Assembly (NCBI GenBank): GCA_008729055.1
Contig: SDUX01000029.1
Location: 1-21,719, forward strand
Direction of reading: 5' to 3'
Length of the DNA stretch: 21,719 nt
From: Pyropia haitanensis
Lineage: Eukaryota > Rhodophyta > Bangiophyceae > Bangiales > Bangiaceae
The notes below the pieces were generated by a model. The model searched no databases. It saw only the letters and a program-made list of their open reading frames with translations, and was not told where the DNA came from. This document shows positions 1 through 10,600 of this stretch, piece after piece (the stretch's first letter is position 1; every line of letters begins with the position of its first letter). The position numbers and the translations under genes are program-made.

Positions 1-347
1 CTCGCATCCTTTATTCCAGCCATACATCCGCCCGCTCGACGTCCGAGGTTCCACCCGCACCGTCGTGCATGGGGTGGTTGGCCGACCCGTTTGTTGGCGC
101 GTCCGTTGGATGCAACGAGTGTTTTGTGGAGCGCCGGTTTCCACGTGTCAATTTTGTGGAATGGTTTTTGCCACGTGGGGGTCCCCACAGCCAGGCGTGA
201 CGGTCGGCGACAAAAGTTCCGCCCTCACACCGTCCACGCCAGTGTGACGGGCGGAACGCGCAGTGGACAGTTTGGGTGGCGGGGCGCACTTTGTGGCCAC
301 TGTTGGACGACTTTCTGGCGACTTTCACGTGAATTTTCTTTGCAGTT
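1..347. repeat. Partial unit (copy 0), left edge
   Basis: This is the 3' half of a unit. It begins inside module A' at ctcgcatcctttattcc and runs through the whole B segment: CACGTG at 142, 172 and 326, the hairpin arms at 216-230 and 242-257, and the GTGGCCAC palindrome at 293-300. It matches the majority consensus. The upstream part of the unit lies outside the window. Confidence 0.93.
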
Positions 348-1035
348 ATGGAAACTTCTTGCCCCCAATTGGCCATTTGTGTCCCAATTTGGCCCCCTTT
401 TTGCCCCTTTTTGCCCACTTCTTACCCACTTCCTACCCACTTTTGCCCACTTTTGCCCACTTTTGCCCACTTTTGCGTCTACAGCGATGCTGCACACCAT
501 CCGGCGGCCGAATTGGCGCGCATACTTCGTTCCAGCCATAGATCCACCCGCTCGATGTCCGAGGTTCGACCCGCACGGTCGTGCATGCGGTGGTAGGCCG
601 CTTCTCACCCACTTTTGCCCACTGTTGCCCACTTTTGCCCACTTTCGCGTGTACAGCAATGCAGCACGCGCTCCGGCGGCCGAATTCGCTCGCATCCTTT
701 ATTCCAGCCATACATCCGCCCGCTCGACGTCCGAGGTTCCACCCGCACCGTCGTGCATGGGGTGGTTGGCCGACCCGTTTGTTGGCGCGTCCGTTGGATG
801 CAACGAGTGTTTTGTGGAGCGCCGGTTTCCACGTGTCAATTTTGTGGAATGGTTTTTGCCACGTGGGGGTCCCCACAGCCAGGCGTGACGGTCGGCGACA
901 AAAGTTCCGCCCTCACACCGTCCACGCCAGTGTGACGGGCGGAACGCGCAGTGGACAGTTTGGGTGGCGGGGCGCACTTTGTGGCCACTGTTGGACGACT
1001 TTCTGGCGACTTTCACGTGAATTTTCTTTGCAGTT
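348..1035. repeat. Copy 1, 688-bp divergent unit
   Basis: The first complete unit differs from the units after it at several sites. It has one C fewer in a C-run (404-407), GCGTCT instead of GTGTCT after the pyrimidine tract, CGCTCGATG instead of CGCTTGATG (about 550), a C-to-G change at 568, TAGG instead of TTGG near 594, and GAATTC (an EcoRI site) at 682-687 instead of GAATTG. Its second half, from 688 on, is identical to the homogeneous block. It shares CTCG, TAGG and GAATTC with copies 19 and 27, so it belongs to a minority sequence type. Confidence 0.93.
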
Positions 1036-1080
1036 ATGGAAACTTCTTGCCCCCAATTGGCCATTTGTGTCCCAATTTGG

Positions 1081-1164
1081 CCCCCTTTTTGCCCCCTTTT
1101 TGCCCACTTCTTACCCACTTCCTACCCACTTTTGCCCACTTTTGCCCACTTTTGCCCACTTTTG
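1081..1164 (-). other. C-rich tract 1 with quadruplex motif on minus strand (reference copy 2)
   Basis: The plus strand carries eight CCC or CCCCC runs at 10-11 bp spacing, the last ones as the decamer TTTTGCCCAC. At 1125-1157 four CCC runs are separated by exactly 7 nt each (ACTTTTG). The complementary strand therefore fits the standard intramolecular G-quadruplex pattern of four G3 runs with loops of at most 7. Folding is inferred, not shown. The tract recurs once per unit throughout the array; copies 19, 20 and 26 have GCCCAC in place of the second GCCCCC run. Confidence 0.75.
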
Positions 1165-1289
1165 TGTCTACAGCGATGCTGCACACCATCCGGCGGCCGA
1201 ATTGGCGCGCATACTTCGTTCCAGCCATAGATCCACCCGCTTGATGTCCGAGGTTCCACCCGCACGGTCGTGCATGCGGTGGTTGGCCG
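1125..1289. repeat. Module A, first half of a nested 172-bp duplication (reference copy 2)
   Basis: It begins with four CCCAC decamers, followed by about 130 bp containing TACAGCGATGC, CCGGCGGCCGAATTGG, TTCCAGCCATA, GTCCGAGGTTCCACCCGCAC and GTCGTGCATG. The same words in the same order return 172 bp downstream in module A'. A manual gap-free alignment of 165 positions gives 19 differences, about 88 percent identity. Most between-copy variation in the array falls in A or in the short stretch joining A to A'. Confidence 0.88.
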
Positions 1290-1296
1290 CTTCTCA

Positions 1297-1461
1297 CCCA
1301 CTTTTGCCCACTGTTGCCCACTTTTGCCCACTTTCGCGTGTACAGCAATGCAGCACGCGCTCCGGCGGCCGAATTGGCTCGCATCCTTTATTCCAGCCAT
1401 ACATCCGCCCGCTCGACGTCCGAGGTTCCACCCGCACCGTCGTGCATGGGGTGGTTGGCCG
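1297..1461. repeat. Module A', second half of the 172-bp duplication, with C-rich tract 2 (reference copy 2)
   Basis: This is a diverged copy of module A at a fixed offset of 172 bp. Its tract has four CCC runs at 1297-1299, 1307-1309, 1317-1319 and 1327-1329, again with 7-nt spacers, so the minus strand carries a second quadruplex-compatible motif. It ends at GTGGTTGGCCG, where similarity to A stops and segment B begins. In copies 1, 19, 27 and 29 a G-to-C change creates GAATTC here. Confidence 0.88.
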
Positions 1462-1518
1462 ACCCGTTTGTTGGCGCGTCCGTTGGATGCAACGAGTGTT
1501 TTGTGGAGCGCCGGTTTC

Positions 1519-1554
1519 CACGTGTCAATTTTGTGGAATGGTTTTTGCCACGTG
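1519..1554. promoter_or_regulatory. Paired CACGTG (E-box/G-box) palindromes, 30 bp apart (reference copy 2)
   Basis: Two CACGTG hexamers lie with starts 30 bp apart at 1519 and 1549; the second is part of the 8-bp palindrome CCACGTGG. A third sits at 1703 inside the 10-bp palindrome TTCACGTGAA. CACGTG is the known core site for many bHLH and plant bZIP factors, and related sites lie in yeast centromere element I. The motif repeats about three times per unit, but binding is inference only, since a 6-bp word is weak evidence. Confidence 0.45.
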
Positions 1555-1592
1555 GGGGTCCCCACAGCCAGGCGTGACGGTCGGCGACAAAA

Positions 1593-1634
1593 GTTCCGCC
1601 CTCACACCGTCCACGCCAGTGTGACGGGCGGAAC
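1593..1634. other. 15-bp inverted repeat (hairpin or cruciform) with 11-nt loop (reference copy 2)
   Basis: The left arm GTTCCGCCCTCACAC (1593-1607) pairs with the right arm at 1619-1634, GTGTGA-C-GGGCGGAAC, giving 15 base pairs with one bulged C at 1625. The loop is CGTCCACGCCA. The stem is GC-rich and is kept in the complete B segments I checked, including copies 0 and 1 (216-257 and 904-945). It could be a cruciform, an RNA hairpin if transcribed, or a protein site. There is no U-tract after it, so it does not look like a bacterial intrinsic terminator. Confidence 0.75.
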
Positions 1635-4600
1635 GCGCAGTGGACAGTTTGGGTGGCGGGGCGCACTTTGTGGCCACTGTTGGACGACTTTCTGGCGACT
1701 TTCACGTGAATTTTCTTTGCAGTTATGGAAACTTCTTGCCCCCAATTGGCCATTTGTGTCCCAATTTGGCCCCCTTTTTGCCCCCTTTTTGCCCACTTCT
1801 TACCCACTTCCTACCCACTTTTGCCCACTTTTGCCCACTTTTGCCCACTTTTGTGTCTACAGCGATGCTGCACACCATCCGGCGGCCGAATTGGCGCGCA
1901 TACTTCGTTCCAGCCATAGATCCACCCGCTTGATGTCCGAGGTTCCACCCGCACGGTCGTGCATGCGGTGGTTGGCCGCTTCTCACCCACTTTTGCCCAC
2001 TGTTGCCCACTTTTGCCCACTTTCGCGTGTACAGCAATGCAGCACGCGCTCCGGCGGCCGAATTGGCTCGCATCCTTTATTCCAGCCATACATCCGCCCG
2101 CTCGACGTCCGAGGTTCCACCCGCACCGTCGTGCATGGGGTGGTTGGCCGACCCGTTTGTTGGCGCGTCCGTTGGATGCAACGAGTGTTTTGTGGAGCGC
2201 CGGTTTCCACGTGTCAATTTTGTGGAATGGTTTTTGCCACGTGGGGGTCCCCACAGCCAGGCGTGACGGTCGGCGACAAAAGTTCCGCCCTCACACCGTC
2301 CACGCCAGTGTGACGGGCGGAACGCGCAGTGGACAGTTTGGGTGGCGGGGCGCACTTTGTGGCCACTGTTGGACGACTTTCTGGCGACTTTCACGTGAAT
2401 TTTCTTTGCAGTTATGGAAACTTCTTGCCCCCAATTGGCCATTTGTGTCCCAATTTGGCCCCCTTTTTGCCCCCTTTTTGCCCACTTCTTACCCACTTCC
2501 TACCCACTTTTGCCCACTTTTGCCCACTTTTGCCCACTTTTGTGTCTACAGCGATGCTGCACACCATCCGGCGGCCGAATTGGCGCGCATACTTCGTTCC
2601 AGCCATAGATCCACCCGCTTGATGTCCGAGGTTCCACCCGCACGGTCGTGCATGCGGTGGTTGGCCGCTTCTCACCCACTTTTGCCCACTGTTGCCCACT
2701 TTTGCCCACTTTCGCGTGTACAGCAATGCAGCACGCGCTCCGGCGGCCGAATTGGCTCGCATCCTTTATTCCAGCCATACATCCGCCCGCTCGACGTCCG
2801 AGGTTCCACCCGCACCGTCGTGCATGGGGTGGTTGGCCGACCCGTTTGTTGGCGCGTCCGTTGGATGCAACGAGTGTTTTGTGGAGCGCCGGTTTCCACG
2901 TGTCAATTTTGTGGAATGGTTTTTGCCACGTGGGGGTCCCCACAGCCAGGCGTGACGGTCGGCGACAAAAGTTCCGCCCTCACACCGTCCACGCCAGTGT
3001 GACGGGCGGAACGCGCAGTGGACAGTTTGGGTGGCGGGGCGCACTTTGTGGCCACTGTTGGACGACTTTCTGGCGACTTTCACGTGAATTTTCTTTGCAG
3101 TTATGGAAACTTCTTGCCCCCAATTGGCCATTTGTGTCCCAATTTGGCCCCCTTTTTGCCCCCTTTTTGCCCACTTCTTACCCACTTCCTACCCACTTTT
3201 GCCCACTTTTGCCCACTTTTGCCCACTTTTGTGTCTACAGCGATGCTGCACACCATCCGGCGGCCGAATTGGCGCGCATACTTCGTTCCAGCCATAGATC
3301 CACCCGCTTGATGTCCGAGGTTCCACCCGCACGGTCGTGCATGCGGTGGTTGGCCGCTTCTCACCCACTTTTGCCCACTGTTGCCCACTTTTGCCCACTT
3401 TCGCGTGTACAGCAATGCAGCACGCGCTCCGGCGGCCGAATTGGCTCGCATCCTTTATTCCAGCCATACATCCGCCCGCTCGACGTCCGAGGTTCCACCC
3501 GCACCGTCGTGCATGGGGTGGTTGGCCGACCCGTTTGTTGGCGCGTCCGTTGGATGCAACGAGTGTTTTGTGGAGCGCCGGTTTCCACGTGTCAATTTTG
3601 TGGAATGGTTTTTGCCACGTGGGGGTCCCCACAGCCAGGCGTGACGGTCGGCGACAAAAGTTCCGCCCTCACACCGTCCACGCCAGTGTGACGGGCGGAA
3701 CGCGCAGTGGACAGTTTGGGTGGCGGGGCGCACTTTGTGGCCACTGTTGGACGACTTTCTGGCGACTTTCACGTGAATTTTCTTTGCAGTTATGGAAACT
3801 TCTTGCCCCCAATTGGCCATTTGTGTCCCAATTTGGCCCCCTTTTTGCCCCCTTTTTGCCCACTTCTTACCCACTTCCTACCCACTTTTGCCCACTTTTG
3901 CCCACTTTTGCCCACTTTTGTGTCTACAGCGATGCTGCACACCATCCGGCGGCCGAATTGGCGCGCATACTTCGTTCCAGCCATAGATCCACCCGCTTGA
4001 TGTCCGAGGTTCCACCCGCACGGTCGTGCATGCGGTGGTTGGCCGCTTCTCACCCACTTTTGCCCACTGTTGCCCACTTTTGCCCACTTTCGCGTGTACA
4101 GCAATGCAGCACGCGCTCCGGCGGCCGAATTGGCTCGCATCCTTTATTCCAGCCATACATCCGCCCGCTCGACGTCCGAGGTTCCACCCGCACCGTCGTG
4201 CATGGGGTGGTTGGCCGACCCGTTTGTTGGCGCGTCCGTTGGATGCAACGAGTGTTTTGTGGAGCGCCGGTTTCCACGTGTCAATTTTGTGGAATGGTTT
4301 TTGCCACGTGGGGGTCCCCACAGCCAGGCGTGACGGTCGGCGACAAAAGTTCCGCCCTCACACCGTCCACGCCAGTGTGACGGGCGGAACGCGCAGTGGA
4401 CAGTTTGGGTGGCGGGGCGCACTTTGTGGCCACTGTTGGACGACTTTCTGGCGACTTTCACGTGAATTTTCTTTGCAGTTATGGAAACTTCTTGCCCCCA
4501 ATTGGCCATTTGTGTCCCAATTTGGCCCCCTTTTTGCCCCCTTTTTGCCCACTTCTTACCCACTTCCTACCCACTTTTGCCCACTTTTGCCCACTTTTGC

Positions 4601-7600
4601 CCACTTTTGTGTCTACAGCGATGCTGCACACCATCCGGCGGCCGAATTGGCGCGCATACTTCGTTCCAGCCATAGATCCACCCGCTTGATGTCCGAGGTT
4701 CCACCCGCACGGTCGTGCATGCGGTGGTTGGCCGCTTCTCACCCACTTTTGCCCACTGTTGCCCACTTTTGCCCACTTTCGCGTGTACAGCAATGCAGCA
4801 CGCGCTCCGGCGGCCGAATTGGCTCGCATCCTTTATTCCAGCCATACATCCGCCCGCTCGACGTCCGAGGTTCCACCCGCACCGTCGTGCATGGGGTGGT
4901 TGGCCGACCCGTTTGTTGGCGCGTCCGTTGGATGCAACGAGTGTTTTGTGGAGCGCCGGTTTCCACGTGTCAATTTTGTGGAATGGTTTTTGCCACGTGG
5001 GGGTCCCCACAGCCAGGCGTGACGGTCGGCGACAAAAGTTCCGCCCTCACACCGTCCACGCCAGTGTGACGGGCGGAACGCGCAGTGGACAGTTTGGGTG
5101 GCGGGGCGCACTTTGTGGCCACTGTTGGACGACTTTCTGGCGACTTTCACGTGAATTTTCTTTGCAGTTATGGAAACTTCTTGCCCCCAATTGGCCATTT
5201 GTGTCCCAATTTGGCCCCCTTTTTGCCCCCTTTTTGCCCACTTCTTACCCACTTCCTACCCACTTTTGCCCACTTTTGCCCACTTTTGCCCACTTTTGTG
5301 TCTACAGCGATGCTGCACACCATCCGGCGGCCGAATTGGCGCGCATACTTCGTTCCAGCCATAGATCCACCCGCTTGATGTCCGAGGTTCCACCCGCACG
5401 GTCGTGCATGCGGTGGTTGGCCGCTTCTCACCCACTTTTGCCCACTGTTGCCCACTTTTGCCCACTTTCGCGTGTACAGCAATGCAGCACGCGCTCCGGC
5501 GGCCGAATTGGCTCGCATCCTTTATTCCAGCCATACATCCGCCCGCTCGACGTCCGAGGTTCCACCCGCACCGTCGTGCATGGGGTGGTTGGCCGACCCG
5601 TTTGTTGGCGCGTCCGTTGGATGCAACGAGTGTTTTGTGGAGCGCCGGTTTCCACGTGTCAATTTTGTGGAATGGTTTTTGCCACGTGGGGGTCCCCACA
5701 GCCAGGCGTGACGGTCGGCGACAAAAGTTCCGCCCTCACACCGTCCACGCCAGTGTGACGGGCGGAACGCGCAGTGGACAGTTTGGGTGGCGGGGCGCAC
5801 TTTGTGGCCACTGTTGGACGACTTTCTGGCGACTTTCACGTGAATTTTCTTTGCAGTTATGGAAACTTCTTGCCCCCAATTGGCCATTTGTGTCCCAATT
5901 TGGCCCCCTTTTTGCCCCCTTTTTGCCCACTTCTTACCCACTTCCTACCCACTTTTGCCCACTTTTGCCCACTTTTGCCCACTTTTGTGTCTACAGCGAT
6001 GCTGCACACCATCCGGCGGCCGAATTGGCGCGCATACTTCGTTCCAGCCATAGATCCACCCGCTTGATGTCCGAGGTTCCACCCGCACGGTCGTGCATGC
6101 GGTGGTTGGCCGCTTCTCACCCACTTTTGCCCACTGTTGCCCACTTTTGCCCACTTTCGCGTGTACAGCAATGCAGCACGCGCTCCGGCGGCCGAATTGG
6201 CTCGCATCCTTTATTCCAGCCATACATCCGCCCGCTCGACGTCCGAGGTTCCACCCGCACCGTCGTGCATGGGGTGGTTGGCCGACCCGTTTGTTGGCGC
6301 GTCCGTTGGATGCAACGAGTGTTTTGTGGAGCGCCGGTTTCCACGTGTCAATTTTGTGGAATGGTTTTTGCCACGTGGGGGTCCCCACAGCCAGGCGTGA
6401 CGGTCGGCGACAAAAGTTCCGCCCTCACACCGTCCACGCCAGTGTGACGGGCGGAACGCGCAGTGGACAGTTTGGGTGGCGGGGCGCACTTTGTGGCCAC
6501 TGTTGGACGACTTTCTGGCGACTTTCACGTGAATTTTCTTTGCAGTTATGGAAACTTCTTGCCCCCAATTGGCCATTTGTGTCCCAATTTGGCCCCCTTT
6601 TTGCCCCCTTTTTGCCCACTTCTTACCCACTTCCTACCCACTTTTGCCCACTTTTGCCCACTTTTGCCCACTTTTGTGTCTACAGCGATGCTGCACACCA
6701 TCCGGCGGCCGAATTGGCGCGCATACTTCGTTCCAGCCATAGATCCACCCGCTTGATGTCCGAGGTTCCACCCGCACGGTCGTGCATGCGGTGGTTGGCC
6801 GCTTCTCACCCACTTTTGCCCACTGTTGCCCACTTTTGCCCACTTTCGCGTGTACAGCAATGCAGCACGCGCTCCGGCGGCCGAATTGGCTCGCATCCTT
6901 TATTCCAGCCATACATCCGCCCGCTCGACGTCCGAGGTTCCACCCGCACCGTCGTGCATGGGGTGGTTGGCCGACCCGTTTGTTGGCGCGTCCGTTGGAT
7001 GCAACGAGTGTTTTGTGGAGCGCCGGTTTCCACGTGTCAATTTTGTGGAATGGTTTTTGCCACGTGGGGGTCCCCACAGCCAGGCGTGACGGTCGGCGAC
7101 AAAAGTTCCGCCCTCACACCGTCCACGCCAGTGTGACGGGCGGAACGCGCAGTGGACAGTTTGGGTGGCGGGGCGCACTTTGTGGCCACTGTTGGACGAC
7201 TTTCTGGCGACTTTCACGTGAATTTTCTTTGCAGTTATGGAAACTTCTTGCCCCCAATTGGCCATTTGTGTCCCAATTTGGCCCCCTTTTTGCCCCCTTT
7301 TTGCCCACTTCTTACCCACTTCCTACCCACTTTTGCCCACTTTTGCCCACTTTTGCCCACTTTTGTGTCTACAGCGATGCTGCACACCATCCGGCGGCCG
7401 AATTGGCGCGCATACTTCGTTCCAGCCATAGATCCACCCGCTTGATGTCCGAGGTTCCACCCGCACGGTCGTGCATGCGGTGGTTGGCCGCTTCTCACCC
7501 ACTTTTGCCCACTGTTGCCCACTTTTGCCCACTTTCGCGTGTACAGCAATGCAGCACGCGCTCCGGCGGCCGAATTGGCTCGCATCCTTTATTCCAGCCA

Positions 7601-10600
7601 TACATCCGCCCGCTCGACGTCCGAGGTTCCACCCGCACCGTCGTGCATGGGGTGGTTGGCCGACCCGTTTGTTGGCGCGTCCGTTGGATGCAACGAGTGT
7701 TTTGTGGAGCGCCGGTTTCCACGTGTCAATTTTGTGGAATGGTTTTTGCCACGTGGGGGTCCCCACAGCCAGGCGTGACGGTCGGCGACAAAAGTTCCGC
7801 CCTCACACCGTCCACGCCAGTGTGACGGGCGGAACGCGCAGTGGACAGTTTGGGTGGCGGGGCGCACTTTGTGGCCACTGTTGGACGACTTTCTGGCGAC
7901 TTTCACGTGAATTTTCTTTGCAGTTATGGAAACTTCTTGCCCCCAATTGGCCATTTGTGTCCCAATTTGGCCCCCTTTTTGCCCCCTTTTTGCCCACTTC
8001 TTACCCACTTCCTACCCACTTTTGCCCACTTTTGCCCACTTTTGCCCACTTTTGTGTCTACAGCGATGCTGCACACCATCCGGCGGCCGAATTGGCGCGC
8101 ATACTTCGTTCCAGCCATAGATCCACCCGCTTGATGTCCGAGGTTCCACCCGCACGGTCGTGCATGCGGTGGTTGGCCGCTTCTCACCCACTTTTGCCCA
8201 CTGTTGCCCACTTTTGCCCACTTTCGCGTGTACAGCAATGCAGCACGCGCTCCGGCGGCCGAATTGGCTCGCATCCTTTATTCCAGCCATACATCCGCCC
8301 GCTCGACGTCCGAGGTTCCACCCGCACCGTCGTGCATGGGGTGGTTGGCCGACCCGTTTGTTGGCGCGTCCGTTGGATGCAACGAGTGTTTTGTGGAGCG
8401 CCGGTTTCCACGTGTCAATTTTGTGGAATGGTTTTTGCCACGTGGGGGTCCCCACAGCCAGGCGTGACGGTCGGCGACAAAAGTTCCGCCCTCACACCGT
8501 CCACGCCAGTGTGACGGGCGGAACGCGCAGTGGACAGTTTGGGTGGCGGGGCGCACTTTGTGGCCACTGTTGGACGACTTTCTGGCGACTTTCACGTGAA
8601 TTTTCTTTGCAGTTATGGAAACTTCTTGCCCCCAATTGGCCATTTGTGTCCCAATTTGGCCCCCTTTTTGCCCCCTTTTTGCCCACTTCTTACCCACTTC
8701 CTACCCACTTTTGCCCACTTTTGCCCACTTTTGCCCACTTTTGTGTCTACAGCGATGCTGCACACCATCCGGCGGCCGAATTGGCGCGCATACTTCGTTC
8801 CAGCCATAGATCCACCCGCTTGATGTCCGAGGTTCCACCCGCACGGTCGTGCATGCGGTGGTTGGCCGCTTCTCACCCACTTTTGCCCACTGTTGCCCAC
8901 TTTTGCCCACTTTCGCGTGTACAGCAATGCAGCACGCGCTCCGGCGGCCGAATTGGCTCGCATCCTTTATTCCAGCCATACATCCGCCCGCTCGACGTCC
9001 GAGGTTCCACCCGCACCGTCGTGCATGGGGTGGTTGGCCGACCCGTTTGTTGGCGCGTCCGTTGGATGCAACGAGTGTTTTGTGGAGCGCCGGTTTCCAC
9101 GTGTCAATTTTGTGGAATGGTTTTTGCCACGTGGGGGTCCCCACAGCCAGGCGTGACGGTCGGCGACAAAAGTTCCGCCCTCACACCGTCCACGCCAGTG
9201 TGACGGGCGGAACGCGCAGTGGACAGTTTGGGTGGCGGGGCGCACTTTGTGGCCACTGTTGGACGACTTTCTGGCGACTTTCACGTGAATTTTCTTTGCA
9301 GTTATGGAAACTTCTTGCCCCCAATTGGCCATTTGTGTCCCAATTTGGCCCCCTTTTTGCCCCCTTTTTGCCCACTTCTTACCCACTTCCTACCCACTTT
9401 TGCCCACTTTTGCCCACTTTTGCCCACTTTTGTGTCTACAGCGATGCTGCACACCATCCGGCGGCCGAATTGGCGCGCATACTTCGTTCCAGCCATAGAT
9501 CCACCCGCTTGATGTCCGAGGTTCCACCCGCACGGTCGTGCATGCGGTGGTTGGCCGCTTCTCACCCACTTTTGCCCACTGTTGCCCACTTTTGCCCACT
9601 TTCGCGTGTACAGCAATGCAGCACGCGCTCCGGCGGCCGAATTGGCTCGCATCCTTTATTCCAGCCATACATCCGCCCGCTCGACGTCCGAGGTTCCACC
9701 CGCACCGTCGTGCATGGGGTGGTTGGCCGACCCGTTTGTTGGCGCGTCCGTTGGATGCAACGAGTGTTTTGTGGAGCGCCGGTTTCCACGTGTCAATTTT
9801 GTGGAATGGTTTTTGCCACGTGGGGGTCCCCACAGCCAGGCGTGACGGTCGGCGACAAAAGTTCCGCCCTCACACCGTCCACGCCAGTGTGACGGGCGGA
9901 ACGCGCAGTGGACAGTTTGGGTGGCGGGGCGCACTTTGTGGCCACTGTTGGACGACTTTCTGGCGACTTTCACGTGAATTTTCTTTGCAGTTATGGAAAC
10001 TTCTTGCCCCCAATTGGCCATTTGTGTCCCAATTTGGCCCCCTTTTTGCCCCCTTTTTGCCCACTTCTTACCCACTTCCTACCCACTTTTGCCCACTTTT
10101 GCCCACTTTTGCCCACTTTTGTGTCTACAGCGATGCTGCACACCATCCGGCGGCCGAATTGGCGCGCATACTTCGTTCCAGCCATAGATCCACCCGCTTG
10201 ATGTCCGAGGTTCCACCCGCACGGTCGTGCATGCGGTGGTTGGCCGCTTCTCACCCACTTTTGCCCACTGTTGCCCACTTTTGCCCACTTTCGCGTGTAC
10301 AGCAATGCAGCACGCGCTCCGGCGGCCGAATTGGCTCGCATCCTTTATTCCAGCCATACATCCGCCCGCTCGACGTCCGAGGTTCCACCCGCACCGTCGT
10401 GCATGGGGTGGTTGGCCGACCCGTTTGTTGGCGCGTCCGTTGGATGCAACGAGTGTTTTGTGGAGCGCCGGTTTCCACGTGTCAATTTTGTGGAATGGTT
10501 TTTGCCACGTGGGGGTCCCCACAGCCAGGCGTGACGGTCGGCGACAAAAGTTCCGCCCTCACACCGTCCACGCCAGTGTGACGGGCGGAACGCGCAGTGG

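Larger units (their letters stand above)
1462..1724. repeat. Segment B, structure-rich part of the unit (reference copy 2)
   Basis: This segment has no clear match to A or A'. It holds CACGTG at 1519-1524, 1549-1554 and 1703-1708; a short inverted repeat GTGGGG/CCCCAC at 1552-1565; the long hairpin at 1593-1634; GTGGCCAC at 1669-1676; and TTTTCTTTGCAG at 1711-1722, directly before TTATGG of the next unit. No coding or RNA gene is recognised. Within the mosaic part of the array it is more constant between copies than module A, apart from the last CACGTG. Confidence 0.8.

Noticed and set aside
699..1118. Minus-strand lysine/tryptophan/glycine-rich frame (139 codons) as a histone H1-like or antimicrobial peptide
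   Set aside because: The basic GQKWAKVGK-type pattern in this and overlapping minus-strand frames is simply the reverse translation of the TTTTGCCCAC decamer. There is no promoter or signal peptide evidence, and the frame is not kept apart from the repeat.
1081..1164. Telomeric or interstitial telomere repeat
   Set aside because: The TTTTGCCCAC decamer is C-rich with a 10-11 bp period, but it resembles none of the telomere motifs I know (such as TTAGGG, TTTAGGG, TTGGGG) and is confined to short tracts inside each unit.
1214..1230. CENP-B box (nTTCGnnnnAnnCGGGn)
   Set aside because: CTTCGTTCCAGCCATAG has TTCG and the central A, but reads CATA where CGGG is required, so only 6 of 9 core bases match.
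581..1624. 347-codon plus-strand open frame, repeated every 689 bp, as a repeat-protein gene
   Set aside because: It overlaps the next copy of itself, reads successive units in different registers, and consists of low-complexity translation of the CCCAC decamer with no domain I know. Similar frames exist on both strands because stop codons are rare in the repeat.
1593..1634. Rho-independent terminator
   Set aside because: The hairpin is good, but neither strand has a T-run directly after it: the right arm is followed by GCGCAG, and on the other strand the stem is followed by a run of only four T.
1036..1724. Transposon or MITE with terminal inverted repeats
   Set aside because: I find no terminal inverted repeats or target-site duplication at any phase of the unit, no transposase-like frame, and copies abut without spacer, which fits tandem amplification rather than transposition.
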